From an uncultured Ruminiclostridium sp. (GTDB taxonomy: Bacteria; Bacillota; Clostridia; Oscillospirales; Acutalibacteraceae): a DNA stretch of 64,000 nucleotides. The notes beneath the pieces were generated by a model. The model did no database searches, was not told where the DNA came from, and worked only from the letters and a program-made list of their open reading frames with translations. Shown in pieces: positions 1 through 8,752 of this stretch (positions within the stretch are counted from its first letter, which is position 1; each line of letters begins with the position of its first letter). The position numbers and the translations under genes were made by a program. Location of the stretch: positions 1-64,000 of the forward strand of contig CABUCM010000009.1 in assembly GCA_902490005.1 (NCBI GenBank). Direction: 5' to 3'.

Positions 1-55
1 GAGCAGGGGACTGAAAATCCCCGTGTCATTGGTTCGATTCCGATCGGAGGCACCA
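1..55 (+). tRNA. tRNA-Phe (GAA), 5' end cut by window edge
   Basis: The anticodon arm reads gggga-ctgaaaa-tcccc, which places GAA in the anticodon position. It is followed by a complete T arm (attgg/ccgat around ttcgatt), the 3' acceptor strand and an encoded CCA at 53-55. The 5' acceptor strand and most of the D arm lie before the window. A 7-bp hairpin (60-76) separates it from the next tRNA. Confidence 0.9.
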
Positions 56-83
56 CAACGTCCGCTGACAGCGGACGAGAAAC

Positions 84-159
84 GCGGATGTAGCTCATCT
101 GGTAGAGCGCCACCTTGCCAAGGTGGAGGTAGCGAGTTCGAGCCTCGTCATCCGCTCCA
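84..159 (+). tRNA. tRNA-Gly (GCC)
   Basis: The acceptor strands gcggatg (84-90) and catccgc (149-155) pair perfectly. The anticodon stem ccacc/ggtgg carries the loop ttgccaa, giving anticodon GCC (Gly). The T loop is ttcgagc and CCA is encoded at 157-159. It lies between tRNA-Phe and tRNA-Cys, probably in one tRNA transcript. Confidence 0.95.
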
Positions 160-170
160 ATGATAGAAAG

Positions 171-204
171 GACGCTTAAAATGTAATATTTTGAGCGTCT
201 TTTT
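171..204 (+). terminator. Rho-independent terminator after tRNA-Gly
   Basis: An inverted repeat (gacgctta... with ...ttgagcgtc) is followed by a run of T. It sits between tRNA-Gly and tRNA-Cys, so part of the tRNA transcription may stop here. Confidence 0.6.
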
Positions 205-220
205 CATAAAATAAGAGTAT

Positions 221-295
221 GGTGCCATGGCCAAGTGGTAAGGCAAAGGTCTGCAAAACCTTTATTCCCCAGTTCAAATCTGGGTGGCACCTCCA
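221..295 (+). tRNA. tRNA-Cys (GCA)
   Basis: Acceptor strands ggtgcca (221-227) and tggcacc (285-291) pair. The anticodon stem aaggt/acctt holds the loop ctgcaaa, giving anticodon GCA (Cys). CCA is encoded at 293-295. It is the last recognisable tRNA before a 1-kb stretch without genes. Confidence 0.95.
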
Positions 296-300
296 AAAAA

Positions 301-335
301 GCAAGGGAAAGAAAAATCTTTCCCTTGCTTTTTTA
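301..335 (+). terminator. Terminator of the tRNA cluster
   Basis: The strong hairpin gcaagggaaag/ctttcccttgc is followed by seven T, directly after tRNA-Cys. This ends the tRNA transcript. Confidence 0.9.
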
Positions 336-339
336 TAAG

Positions 340-1140
340 CACTTTTCCCGTAAAAGGGGCACTATAGGATAATCGCAATTATAAACACCAGTTCTTTAAA
401 ACTAGGTTTTACCGGCAAATTGGTAGAAACCATGTGTTATGCCGGGCATTTTTATAACTGTGTGCGGCTGTAAACACTGCAACACATTACAGCCTGTCGC
501 AAGGGCTGCCGCTTCTTATAAAAAAATTCTGGCATACTAATGTTGCGATAGTATCAATTCCGCAAGCGTAAGGTTAAAAACGGTCGCTTTTATGTGGGGC
601 TGTTTTCAAGGCTTGTTTGTCAAGGTACGGCTTATTGAAAAATAGGCCTGCGCGCTTGTCCCAAAACATAAGAGCGCAGGCTTCACAAATGGTAGTTATC
701 AGGTTGAAATTTAACCTGTAAATGGCATTTACAAGCCCTAGGAGTAGTTGCTTTACTCATATGGCGAGGACGGATGATTGCTGGTAACAATCATCTGTCC
801 GGGAGCGTCATTTTATTTTTTGCGCTTTGTTATACCACAAATTTCTGAAAAGGGAAAGTCCTGAGCTGATATTTTTCTATCATTTTTTGCATTTAAAGAC
901 CCGGCTTTATGCTGGGACTTTTTTATTTAATGTGCTTGACACACCGCCTCATCTGCTCCACATGAACTTGGATGCCAATGTTTTTTCAAGCTATCCGGAT
1001 GGAGGCACTTCTTTTACACCAAGGACAAAAAACGCTAGACTCTAAGGGGAAAGAATTTCTTTGATTCATTAGTTCCATTTATTATGGAATAGTTAGGGAG
1101 AAAACAATTTAAACAGTATAATGATTTTTGTCAAATAAAC
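340..1140. other. Gene-free stretch with hairpins
   Basis: I see no supported gene here. The only open frame of note (827-1045, 72 codons) has no ribosome-binding site and no family resemblance. Two hairpins stand out: 645-682 (gcctgcgc/gcgcaggc) and 768-800 (13-bp stem, one G-T pair). Neither is followed by a good T run, so they are not obvious terminators. The region lies immediately 3' of tRNA-Cys, a typical place for island boundaries, but no integrase or repeat of the tRNA 3' end was recognised. Confidence 0.5.
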
Positions 1141-1144
1141 CGTT

Positions 1145-1191
1145 ATTAAAAGAAAATAGCGCTATCATTTTTAACAAATGACAGCGCTATT
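1145..1191 (-). terminator. Terminator of the GRE/ABC operon
   Basis: A 16-base inverted repeat (1155-1170 with 1176-1191, core aatagcgct/agcgctatt) is followed on the minus strand by a T-rich stretch. It lies about 105 bases beyond the stop codon of the activase gene and is the natural end of the minus-strand operon. Confidence 0.65.
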
Positions 1192-1298
1192 CCTAATGAA
1201 GGTATCGTTTTTCACCATTACATAAAATCTGGAATCTCTTCGTGTTGTATTTCTTTACTTTAAGATGGATTGGATAGTATTTAACAATAATATTAAGA

Positions 1299-2198
1299 TT
1301 AACTTTTAATTACCGGGATTTTGGTTTTAGACTGGATGGATTCCACCCAATGGGCTATTTCCTCTTCTGTGGGAGTTTGAAGCCCCTGGAGTAAATAATC
1401 CTTTCCAATGCTTGCGCTTTTTCCTTCGCCGAAATTATTGTACGGCTCAACATGAACCATCTGGACATGCTTTAATTGGTTAGCCAAAGCGGCAATACTG
1501 TCAAAATGAGTTTTTCGGTCGTTGATTCCCGGGATAATTGGACAGCGAAGAATAGAAGGGATTCCGGCGGCGTCGATGGAAAAAAGATTCTCCATTATCT
1601 GGCCTTGATCTGTGCCTACATATTCCAGGTGGCGCTTAGAGTCTGTCTCCTTGATATCATATAAAAACAGATCCACTACCGGAGCAATTTTAGAGATCAC
1701 ATTGGAAGGAGCATACCCAGAGGTTTCAAGACAGGTATGCAAGCCTGCCTTTTTTGACGCTGATAGAATATGATAAGTGAAATCCGGCTGCATCAAAGGC
1801 TCGCCTCCAGAAATCGTAACCCCGCCGCCTGAAGTCTGATAGAAATTTATGTCTTTGAGGACCTCTTTCATAACGTCATCCACGGTATAACGCTTGCCGA
1901 CCATTTCCAGGGCGCCGATACACGCCTGAACGCACATGCCACAGCGAATGCATTTTGTCCTGTCTATTTGGTGCGTTCCATCTTTTAAAATGTGGCATTG
2001 GTTCGGGCATATGGAAAAGCACGCGCCACAGCCAATGCAAAGGTTTTCGTGAAAGGCCAATTCTGGTTCTGCCGCGTTTGATTCCGGGTTATGGCACCAA
2101 ACGCAATGCAAAGGGCAGCCTTTGAGAAAAACTGTGGTGCGTATGCCTGGGCCATCGTGTACCGACAATCTTTGAATATCAAAAACCATTCCGTCCAT
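1299..2198 (-). CDS. Glycyl radical enzyme activating enzyme (radical SAM)
   Basis: This radical-SAM enzyme should install the glycyl radical on the GRE encoded just upstream. At 299 residues it has the radical-SAM cluster motif C28-x3-C32-x2-C35. A ferredoxin-like insert follows with two further 4Fe-4S motifs (CIGCGACFSIC and CIRCGMCVQAC), and then the SGGEP motif. This is the layout of activases for GRE eliminases rather than of the short PflA. The ATG overlaps the GRE stop codon by one base (TAATG), so the two are probably translationally coupled. A second in-frame ATG (2189) is possible. It needs SAM and a reductant and works only without oxygen. The family assignment is firm; the substrate protein is inferred from gene order. 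Confidence 0.93.
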   Translation of the reverse strand: MDGMVFDIQRLSVHDGPGIRTTVFLKGCPLHCVWCHNPESNAAEPELAFHENLCIGCGACFSICPNQCHILKDGTHQIDRTKCIRCGMCVQACIGALEMVGKRYTVDDVMKEVLKDINFYQTSGGGVTISGGEPLMQPDFTYHILSASKKAGLHTCLETSGYAPSNVISKIAPVVDLFLYDIKETDSKRHLEYVGTDQGQIMENLFSIDAAGIPSILRCPIIPGINDRKTHFDSIAALANQLKHVQMVHVEPYNNFGEGKSASIGKDYLLQGLQTPTEEEIAHWVESIQSKTKIPVIKS

Positions 2199-4375
2199 TA
2201 TCTGTTATGTCTCCGTCTATTGATAATATTGGTCTGCAGCTCAGGGGTAAGGCCGACAAACCGGGCAGAAAAACCTCCAACCCGGACAATAAGATGCTCA
2301 TAATCCTCCGGATGCTTTTGCGCTTCGATTAATTCTCTTACGTCAGTGGTGTTTCCTTGGAAAACCTGGGCGCCGTTTTTCAGAAAGGTCATCAGCAGGT
2401 CGGCAATGAGCTTTTCTGTCGCCCATGTGGGGTCTAAATCCCACATGGTAGACGCGCCGCCGCTGAAATATTGGAAAGGCATTTGGGTGCAGGAATTCAT
2501 GGCCGCGGTAATCCCGCAGGTCATAGAGCGGGATTGGGGGGTAAGCCCTTGGGCCACGGTTGTATGCATATTATTTCCATCGGCGGTTGCCCCTAGCTGA
2601 GCGGCTGCCAACGGCGCGTATACAAAGGTTAAAACCATCGGACGGAAAATACCTCCGTAGCGGTTGCGCCTTGTAACGAACATTTTGGCAATGTCGGTTA
2701 CCACGGCGCGGGCAAAATGATCCACGGCCTCATTTTCCTGCCCATATTTGGGAACCGCCCTTAGCTGGCGCTGAAGGCGTTCAAAGCCCTTGAAATCTGC
2801 CTGCAGGGCAGAGAGCAATTCTTCCGCCGTACAGAGGTGCTGTTCAAAAACTGCTGATTTAACCGCATAAAGCCCATCGATCACATTTGGGATACCCAGC
2901 GGGGTCATGCTGTAATCATGATACCGGCAGCCGCCGGCGTGCATATGCCGTCCCCGTTCCAGGCAGTCGTCGATCATACTGGAGATCAGATAAGCCGGCC
3001 TGTATTTTTCATCATGAATACTATAGCGTTCGATCATGTCGAAAGACATTCCTACCAAACGGTCGGTATACTCCAAATAATTTTTGTAAAAGGATTCAAA
3101 GGTTTTATGATGTACTAGTCCGGGCAAACGGATTCCGGCGGTGTCCACCGGCTTCTTTTCGGATAAGCTGTATCCCCCCGTAATAGCCAGCTCCAGCATT
3201 AAGGGCATATTGACCCACGCGCATTGGAGAAAGTCGTCGTTCATACCCTGTATGCCTACCTCTAAGCAGCCGCCCACGCCATATTCCGTGGCGTCCTCCG
3301 GTCGAACCCCGTTTGTTTCGATTAAAGCTTTGATCACGTTGGGGTCATAATAGATCTGCGCCCGGTTGTGGCCTTCTTTTAAATATTTCGCGCATAGCTG
3401 GATATAGTCTTCATCGGCGTCCTTGGGAATCCTCATATAAACAGTGGGATGGGTGATGTTCAGCCCCATAATAGCCTCCACCATGATTTTGGACAAAGGC
3501 GAGACCGCGCTGGTACCGTCCCTATGAGTGCCGCCGGCGATAATCATTTCATTCCAAAGATCGTTGGCGCTGACGCGCTCGTCCAGGCGGATGAACAGCT
3601 CTTCCATCAGCTCCTTCGCTTCCTCCAGCGTACAGGAGCCGTCCTCTAAATCCTTTTTCAAATAGGGCCACATGTATTTATCAAACTGGCCGGGGCCGTT
3701 GCCACCAAAGGGGTTTTCATAGAACACCGCCAGATATTGCATGAAAAACGACTGGACGGCCTCTCTGAAATTGCGGGCGGGATAGCGGGGGACACGGCGG
3801 CATAAATCGGCAAGGTCGTTTTTGCCGCGGCTCTCTAAATAAACGACATGCTGGTCGTTCCAGTTTTCAAGGGCCTCTAAGGCGATCAGAACCCCCTGGT
3901 AAAAATGTTCCGCTTCTTCATCCTTTGCCGTTTCCAGGGCTTTTTGATACCGCGCTTTCAGCCCTTCCGTACCCAATTGAAGAATTTTCATCCAATCCCA
4001 GGTGATATGTCCCCGTACCGGCTCTGTAACCAAATGAAGCTCCGCCAGCTCCGAATATCCTCGATAAACCTCTTCTCCCAAATCCCAGCCCGGCATTTGG
4101 AGGGAATAGTCTTTTAGCTCCGGGTCATAGCGATCCGGTTGAGCGAACCGCACCTGATACGCGCGGCCGATGATATGGTCGTCGTCGGTGATAATAACCG
4201 GGGCATGCCGCAGGGCATAGGAAAACGATAGCGCGGCCCGTTCCCAAACCTCCCGGCCGGAATATAAATTTACCGCGGCGTATTGAAAATCGCGGTTAAA
4301 CAGACATTCCGGAGGATTTTTCCATGTGTTTTTCGCGTACGCAAAGACGCGTTCAATCCTTTCTGAAAGTTTCAT
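2198..4375 (-). CDS. Glycyl radical enzyme, eliminase type, substrate unknown
   Basis: This 725-residue member of the pyruvate formate-lyase/glycyl radical family carries the C-terminal radical motif RVGGFSARF with the radical glycine at about G701. The active-site thiyl cysteine is C370 in VGGCLEVG. The C-x-E arrangement (C370, E372) is known from dehydratases and lyases of the family, whereas true pyruvate formate-lyases have two adjacent cysteines. It is therefore more likely a dehydratase or C-X lyase than a formate lyase. The start is the ATG at 4375, not the upstream in-frame ATG (4399), because GGAGGGAG (4386-4393) lies 10 bases before it. It sits in an operon with a sugar importer and a GH116-like glycosidase. 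Which compound it acts on cannot be read from sequence. Confidence 0.92.
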   Translation of the reverse strand: MKLSERIERVFAYAKNTWKNPPECLFNRDFQYAAVNLYSGREVWERAALSFSYALRHAPVIITDDDHIIGRAYQVRFAQPDRYDPELKDYSLQMPGWDLGEEVYRGYSELAELHLVTEPVRGHITWDWMKILQLGTEGLKARYQKALETAKDEEAEHFYQGVLIALEALENWNDQHVVYLESRGKNDLADLCRRVPRYPARNFREAVQSFFMQYLAVFYENPFGGNGPGQFDKYMWPYLKKDLEDGSCTLEEAKELMEELFIRLDERVSANDLWNEMIIAGGTHRDGTSAVSPLSKIMVEAIMGLNITHPTVYMRIPKDADEDYIQLCAKYLKEGHNRAQIYYDPNVIKALIETNGVRPEDATEYGVGGCLEVGIQGMNDDFLQCAWVNMPLMLELAITGGYSLSEKKPVDTAGIRLPGLVHHKTFESFYKNYLEYTDRLVGMSFDMIERYSIHDEKYRPAYLISSMIDDCLERGRHMHAGGCRYHDYSMTPLGIPNVIDGLYAVKSAVFEQHLCTAEELLSALQADFKGFERLQRQLRAVPKYGQENEAVDHFARAVVTDIAKMFVTRRNRYGGIFRPMVLTFVYAPLAAAQLGATADGNNMHTTVAQGLTPQSRSMTCGITAAMNSCTQMPFQYFSGGASTMWDLDPTWATEKLIADLLMTFLKNGAQVFQGNTTDVRELIEAQKHPEDYEHLIVRVGGFSARFVGLTPELQTNIINRRRHNR

Positions 4376-4406
4376 GACAAAAAATCTCCCTCCATGCAAT
4401 GAAAAG

Positions 4407-6821
4407 TCATTTGATACGGTACAGCGCGTCGAAGCGTTGTGTCAGCGAGCCGTTTTGATCCTTGAACTGGCGGCAGATCCCCCATTCTTTTCCAGTGGAA
4501 TAAAAGCACTGGAAATCATCGGGGCTTACCTTGGGCGCGATGGAAAGACTGTTGTGGGGCAGGTCGACGCTCAGCCCGGACAACGCGTTGAGCACGCCCC
4601 AGCTTGCCATAGAACGGGCGTAATGGTTGCCGCATTCCACTTCATTAAACGGGTTTCTCTTATATCCATCGTACCTGCTGCGAACCGCGCGCACGATGTC
4701 CATCCCCTCGTCTAAATATCCTTCATAAATCAGCCCGGTGGCAACCTGGTATTCAATGCCGGTCCACACTTCATCGCTGTACACAAAGGGCTGCTTAGGG
4801 CGTCCTCCCGTGGGCCAGGAGCAGAGTAAAAGCCCTGGTTCATCCTGATAGGCATAGCCCCGCTGGAGGCTTTTGTGGGCTCCCATTTTATCCCTGAAAT
4901 TATATTTATAAATAGCGGCCACGGCTGATTTCACGTGTTCATCCGGGAAAAGATGGCCTAAACCATATAAATGGGCTAAGGTCTGCCCCAAGAGTTGGTC
5001 AGAAAGACAGCCGTCGCCGTACTGGTATTTGTACTCATTGACGCCGCCTTCCATCACCTGGCGGTAATATTCGCCGTTATACAGCATTTCGTCCATCGCT
5101 TTCGCGCCGGTTTCCCACATGGCCCGCCATTTTTGGGCAAGGGCCGGTTCCTCCAGATAGTCCGCCATTTCCGCCGCGGCTTTCAGCGCGGCGTAGTAAA
5201 TGGAGTTGCCAAGAGAATTAACCCCATAGAACTCAATATCGTAGGTATTGTGCTGCTGTCCGTCAAGCACGCAGTCACCGTCGGAATCCCAGTGGGCGGA
5301 GGAAAAGCTAAGAGCGGACACGACCTTATCCCATAGCTTTTTCAGGAAATCATCGCTGCCGCTTGTTTTCCATTCCCGATAGACCCGGAGGATACTGCCG
5401 AGCTGTCCGTCAACGGCAGGGTACATGTCCCAGGGCTTTCCTTCCAGCCGGAGCTTGGCGCGGAAATTCATTTTTCCGTCCTCGCCGGTTTCCTGAAGGA
5501 ACTCCGTTTCTCTCATGTTTTGTTCCAGAGCGGGGAATAGGTTGGCAGCGGTTTGGGCGTAATTCCATACGTGGGTGCAAGTGCCTGGACAGCTGCCAGC
5601 CTGGAAAAAGCAGCCTTCCCAGCCGAAAAAGGTCCCATCGGCGATACGGAAGCAGGTGGTGGAACGAAGCGCCGTAATGTTGCTGGCCGCCGCGTCGATC
5701 ACTTCCGGATCTACGGAAGAGGAAAACAAAGCTTTTGCGAAGCTTTCACTGGTTTCTTCCAGGCGCGGGATGTTTGCGTGAAGATAATTTGCGGCCTCTA
5801 AGGCGTCTTCCCACAGCACGGAATAGTAATTCTGGTGGATGTCGGAACAAAAGACAGGGTTTCTTGCCTGGTGCCCATCCGGCCACCAGCCGTAACGATC
5901 GGGGAAGTGCCAGGTGAGATAAAACACGTATTCTCTTGCTTCTCCGGGCTGAAGGGCCTTTTGAACGGCGATGGAACCCACCGCGCATTCTTCCTCGCTG
6001 GGGTTGACCTTGGAAACCGGCTTTCCGTCGCTGAATGCTTCGTGCAGCATGCCGTCTTCCGTGAAATCCTGCCAGAACTCCTCCGCGCCATCCCACCAGC
6101 CCTCGTTAAGCCAACAGGTTTTCGCTGAAAAGCCCTCCAGGGCTTCGGCTAACAGGGCCATGGTACCAAATCCAATTTGATTTTGATCCAAATCGGTAGA
6201 ATAGCTGATCCCCTGCAGCCCGTTTTTCTTGATTACCTGATTTTTGGGATGCCCGTTGAGGTACAGCTTATTTAGGCCGTCATAAGAGAAAGATTCAAAA
6301 CCGCATGCGTTTGGCATGGTCCCGGAAACCGTAACTTTTGCCGGCTGGCTCGTAAGGTTTTTAATCCGGTAGGTAAAGCGGATGCCCGGAATCCCGGAAT
6401 TGATATCATCCAGGGGGATAAACGGGGTGAAGGCTTGCAGAGTCACCTCAAAGGGGAAATTTTCTTTCTGAAAGGCAATGTTTGCGAAAGGGTATGCGCT
6501 GGAAAAGCGGCTGGAATCAAAGCGGGGCAACCCAGGCACTAAGCCGGGAGCGACCCCCATAGGGGCGTCGCAAAGACCTTCCGGCTTTGCTTCCAGAACG
6601 ATGGCATCCTGTTCGCCGGAAGGAAACGAATACCATAGGGAAAAGAAGGAGTATGGCAGTTTTAAGCCCTTGCTCTGCCGGTTGAAGATTTCAAAATCAC
6701 ACAATTCCCCTTTTGCGGTTAAGGAAATATTTCCGGTTCCAATCCCTCCCAAAAGAAACCGCAGCGCGTCAGCCTTGCTATCGTATGATTTTATATTCGG
6801 AATATTTTTCAGTTCTATCAT
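4407..6821 (-). CDS. GH116-like glycoside hydrolase (GBA2/DUF608 type)
   Basis: This 804-residue protein has no visible signal peptide and so is probably cytoplasmic. The N-terminal domain has the GGIGTGNISL and GELCDFEIFNR motifs typical of GH116 (non-lysosomal glucosylceramidase-like) enzymes. The alpha/alpha-barrel half contains QHNTYDIEFYG and, near the end, ECGNHYARSMASW. Family members cleave beta-glucosides or beta-xylosides. The exact catalytic pair was not mapped with certainty. Bacterial homologues often have Glu where this protein has Asp in VLDGQQHNTYD, so that position deserves a check. An ATG at 6821 with GGAGG eight bases upstream is preferred to a GTG five codons earlier. Placed between the importer and the GRE, it probably splits the imported glycoside. 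Confidence 0.85.
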   Translation of the reverse strand: MIELKNIPNIKSYDSKADALRFLLGGIGTGNISLTAKGELCDFEIFNRQSKGLKLPYSFFSLWYSFPSGEQDAIVLEAKPEGLCDAPMGVAPGLVPGLPRFDSSRFSSAYPFANIAFQKENFPFEVTLQAFTPFIPLDDINSGIPGIRFTYRIKNLTSQPAKVTVSGTMPNACGFESFSYDGLNKLYLNGHPKNQVIKKNGLQGISYSTDLDQNQIGFGTMALLAEALEGFSAKTCWLNEGWWDGAEEFWQDFTEDGMLHEAFSDGKPVSKVNPSEEECAVGSIAVQKALQPGEAREYVFYLTWHFPDRYGWWPDGHQARNPVFCSDIHQNYYSVLWEDALEAANYLHANIPRLEETSESFAKALFSSSVDPEVIDAAASNITALRSTTCFRIADGTFFGWEGCFFQAGSCPGTCTHVWNYAQTAANLFPALEQNMRETEFLQETGEDGKMNFRAKLRLEGKPWDMYPAVDGQLGSILRVYREWKTSGSDDFLKKLWDKVVSALSFSSAHWDSDGDCVLDGQQHNTYDIEFYGVNSLGNSIYYAALKAAAEMADYLEEPALAQKWRAMWETGAKAMDEMLYNGEYYRQVMEGGVNEYKYQYGDGCLSDQLLGQTLAHLYGLGHLFPDEHVKSAVAAIYKYNFRDKMGAHKSLQRGYAYQDEPGLLLCSWPTGGRPKQPFVYSDEVWTGIEYQVATGLIYEGYLDEGMDIVRAVRSRYDGYKRNPFNEVECGNHYARSMASWGVLNALSGLSVDLPHNSLSIAPKVSPDDFQCFYSTGKEWGICRQFKDQNGSLTQRFDALYRIK

Positions 6822-6845
6822 TTCTGTTTCCTCCACAAGACAAAG

Positions 6846-7697
6846 TTAACTTTTCAGGCCAGCCAGAACAGTAGCGCTCATCAGCTTCTTTTGGCAGAAA
6901 ATATAAAGCAGGAGCGGCGGAATAAAACTCATGACAACGCCTGCCAGAACGATGGAAATGCTTCCGGAACCAAATTCCGCCTGCCCTTTTAACACCGTTA
7001 AGCCTAAGGGCAGGGTCATATTCTTGTACTCTGAAATAAAGATCAACGGCTGGAAGAAATCATTCCACAATACCAAGGCCCTGGTCACCAATACTACAAC
7101 AATTGAGGGAGCGCACATGGGAAAAATGATGCTCCGGTAAATACGGAACCGGCCAGCGCCGTCCATATAGGCGGATTCATCGTAGCTTTTGGGAATGGTG
7201 AGCATGTTCTGCCTGAGAAGGAAAATCGCCAGCGGGTCGATAATCGCGGGCAGAATCAAAGCCCATAGAGTGTTTAAAAGCCCAACCCCCTTGAGCATTA
7301 AAAATTTTGGAATCACTGTGACCTGAGCGGGTATCATTAATCCAGACAGAAAAACTATGAACAGGACCTTTTTCCCTGGAAAGTCGATACGGGCAAACGC
7401 ATAGGCGGCAAGGGAAGAAATAAAGACCTGTACCCCGGTGCCTATTACGGTGACGATAACGCTGTTTTTCAGAAAAGACAAAAAGGGCAAAATGTCAAAT
7501 ACCCTCGTGTAATTGCTCCAATAAAACTCTGTTGGTAAAAAATGAGGGGGAAGCGTGAAGGATTGCGTCGGTAAACGCAGGGAGGTGGAAATAATCCACA
7601 GCATCGGCATTAGCCATATCAGAGAAATGGCAAAGATCACGATAATCAGCACGACTCTTTTTATGACCTTTTTAACGCGGGCAGTACTATTTTTCAT
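6846..7697 (-). CDS. Carbohydrate ABC transporter permease (MalG type)
   Basis: This 283-residue inner-membrane permease has about six predicted hydrophobic segments. The cytoplasmic EAA-like loop, which docks the ATPase, reads ESAYMDGAG and is followed by IIFPMCAPS. It belongs to the CUT1 class of sugar importers. The start is the ATG at 7697, preceded by GGGGAGG nine bases upstream; an in-frame extension further upstream would overlap the previous gene and lacks an RBS. It pairs with the permease encoded upstream and the lipoprotein at 8753-10105. No ATPase gene is nearby, as is common in Firmicutes, where one shared MsmX-type ATPase serves many importers. Confidence 0.93.
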   Translation of the reverse strand: MKNSTARVKKVIKRVVLIIVIFAISLIWLMPMLWIISTSLRLPTQSFTLPPHFLPTEFYWSNYTRVFDILPFLSFLKNSVIVTVIGTGVQVFISSLAAYAFARIDFPGKKVLFIVFLSGLMIPAQVTVIPKFLMLKGVGLLNTLWALILPAIIDPLAIFLLRQNMLTIPKSYDESAYMDGAGRFRIYRSIIFPMCAPSIVVVLVTRALVLWNDFFQPLIFISEYKNMTLPLGLTVLKGQAEFGSGSISIVLAGVVMSFIPPLLLYIFCQKKLMSATVLAGLKS

Positions 7698-7714
7698 TTT
7701 GTGAAACCTCCCCT

Positions 7715-8617
7715 CTATTCTACGTCGTACGTCACCCATTTGTTTTGGGTGCTGTAAAGGACTATGGTAATCACTAAAACAATAAGAAAGAGCACCACGG
7801 AGACCGACGACGCATACCCCATTTCATAGGCTTTAAAGGCTTTTTCATATACATGGAGGGCCAGCGTGCGGGAAGCGTTTCCGGGACCGCCGTTTGTAAT
7901 GATATAAGGCTCGTCAAAAATTTGGAACGTGTTAATCGTAGTTATGGTAATCACGAAAAACAGGGTGGGCGTAAGCATGGGAAGGGTAATATGGAAGAAT
8001 GTCTGAATCTTGTTGGCCCCGTCGATTTGAGCCGCTTCATAGTACCCATCCGGTATGCCCTGTAAACCAATGAGGTAGTATAAAAAAGGCGTACCCACAA
8101 ACTTCCAAAGGCTGAACAGGCAAATGGCCACGATGACCCCGGAGGACGAAGTGAGCCATTTTACACCGGAGATTCCAAGCTGGGAAAGAAGCCAGTTGAA
8201 CACGCCGAAATCGTAGTTGAACATGTAGTACCAGGCGATGGCCACAGAAGCCGTTGTCAAGATAGAAGGCAGATAAACGGCGGTGCGGTAAACATACTTC
8301 ACCGGGCCGCGTTTTTCTTTGTAAATGGCAAACGCTAAGAGCAGCGCGATAACGATATGTAAAACGACTAGGATCAGCGTCAGTTTAAACGTATTCCAAA
8401 TAATCTGCCAGCTGGTAGGGTTCTTAAAAAACTCAATGTAGTTATCAAAATTAATCCATTCCGAGCTCTGAAGCATATTATAGTCGAAAAAGCTCAGCAA
8501 GATGGTAATCACCATCGGCGCTCCGATAAACAGCAAGAACGCTAAAAGAGCAGGCAGCAAAAACAAATAGCCCGAAACAGCGTCGCTTTTCTTTTTGCTA
8601 TATGGCCTCTTATTCAA
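7715..8617 (-). CDS. Carbohydrate ABC transporter permease (MalF/UgpA type)
   Basis: This 300-residue membrane protein is the partner permease of the next gene. It has about six hydrophobic segments and an EAA loop reading EAAQIDGAN followed by ITLPMLTP. The start is TTG at 8617 with GGGGTGG six bases upstream; no ATG lies near the conserved N-terminus (basic stretch, then the first membrane segment). The next permease begins 17 bases after its stop. A hairpin separates it from the solute-binding protein gene. Confidence 0.93.
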   Translation of the reverse strand: MNKRPYSKKKSDAVSGYLFLLPALLAFLLFIGAPMVITILLSFFDYNMLQSSEWINFDNYIEFFKNPTSWQIIWNTFKLTLILVVLHIVIALLLAFAIYKEKRGPVKYVYRTAVYLPSILTTASVAIAWYYMFNYDFGVFNWLLSQLGISGVKWLTSSSGVIVAICLFSLWKFVGTPFLYYLIGLQGIPDGYYEAAQIDGANKIQTFFHITLPMLTPTLFFVITITTINTFQIFDEPYIITNGGPGNASRTLALHVYEKAFKAYEMGYASSVSVVLFLIVLVITIVLYSTQNKWVTYDVE

Positions 8618-8675
8618 TCTATACCACCCCTTAAAGTGAATTTATCCCGATAAAAGCCTTTGCTTTCATAAAACA

Positions 8676-8716
8676 AACGGGGCGCGGATTCCTTTATTTA
8701 TACTCCGCACCCCGTT
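8676..8716 (-). terminator. Intercistronic hairpin after the solute-binding protein gene
   Basis: Arms 8676-8688 and 8704-8716 (aacggggcgcgga/tccgcaccccgtt, one mismatch) form a strong hairpin followed on the minus strand by TGTTTTATG. Hairpins at this position in sugar-importer operons usually let the binding protein be made in excess over the permeases, by partial termination or by protecting the mRNA 3' end. That role is inferred. Confidence 0.6.
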
Positions 8717-8752
8717 CAACATTAATTCAACAGTATTTACCCGGAAAACGCA

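Noticed and set aside
827..1045. 72-codon open frame in the gene-free stretch
   Set aside because: No ribosome-binding site, no family resemblance and it lies among hairpins; more likely chance.
1299..4375. Naming the first GRE pyruvate formate-lyase
   Set aside because: It has C-x-E at the active site rather than the two adjacent cysteines of formate lyases, and its activase has the ferredoxin insert.
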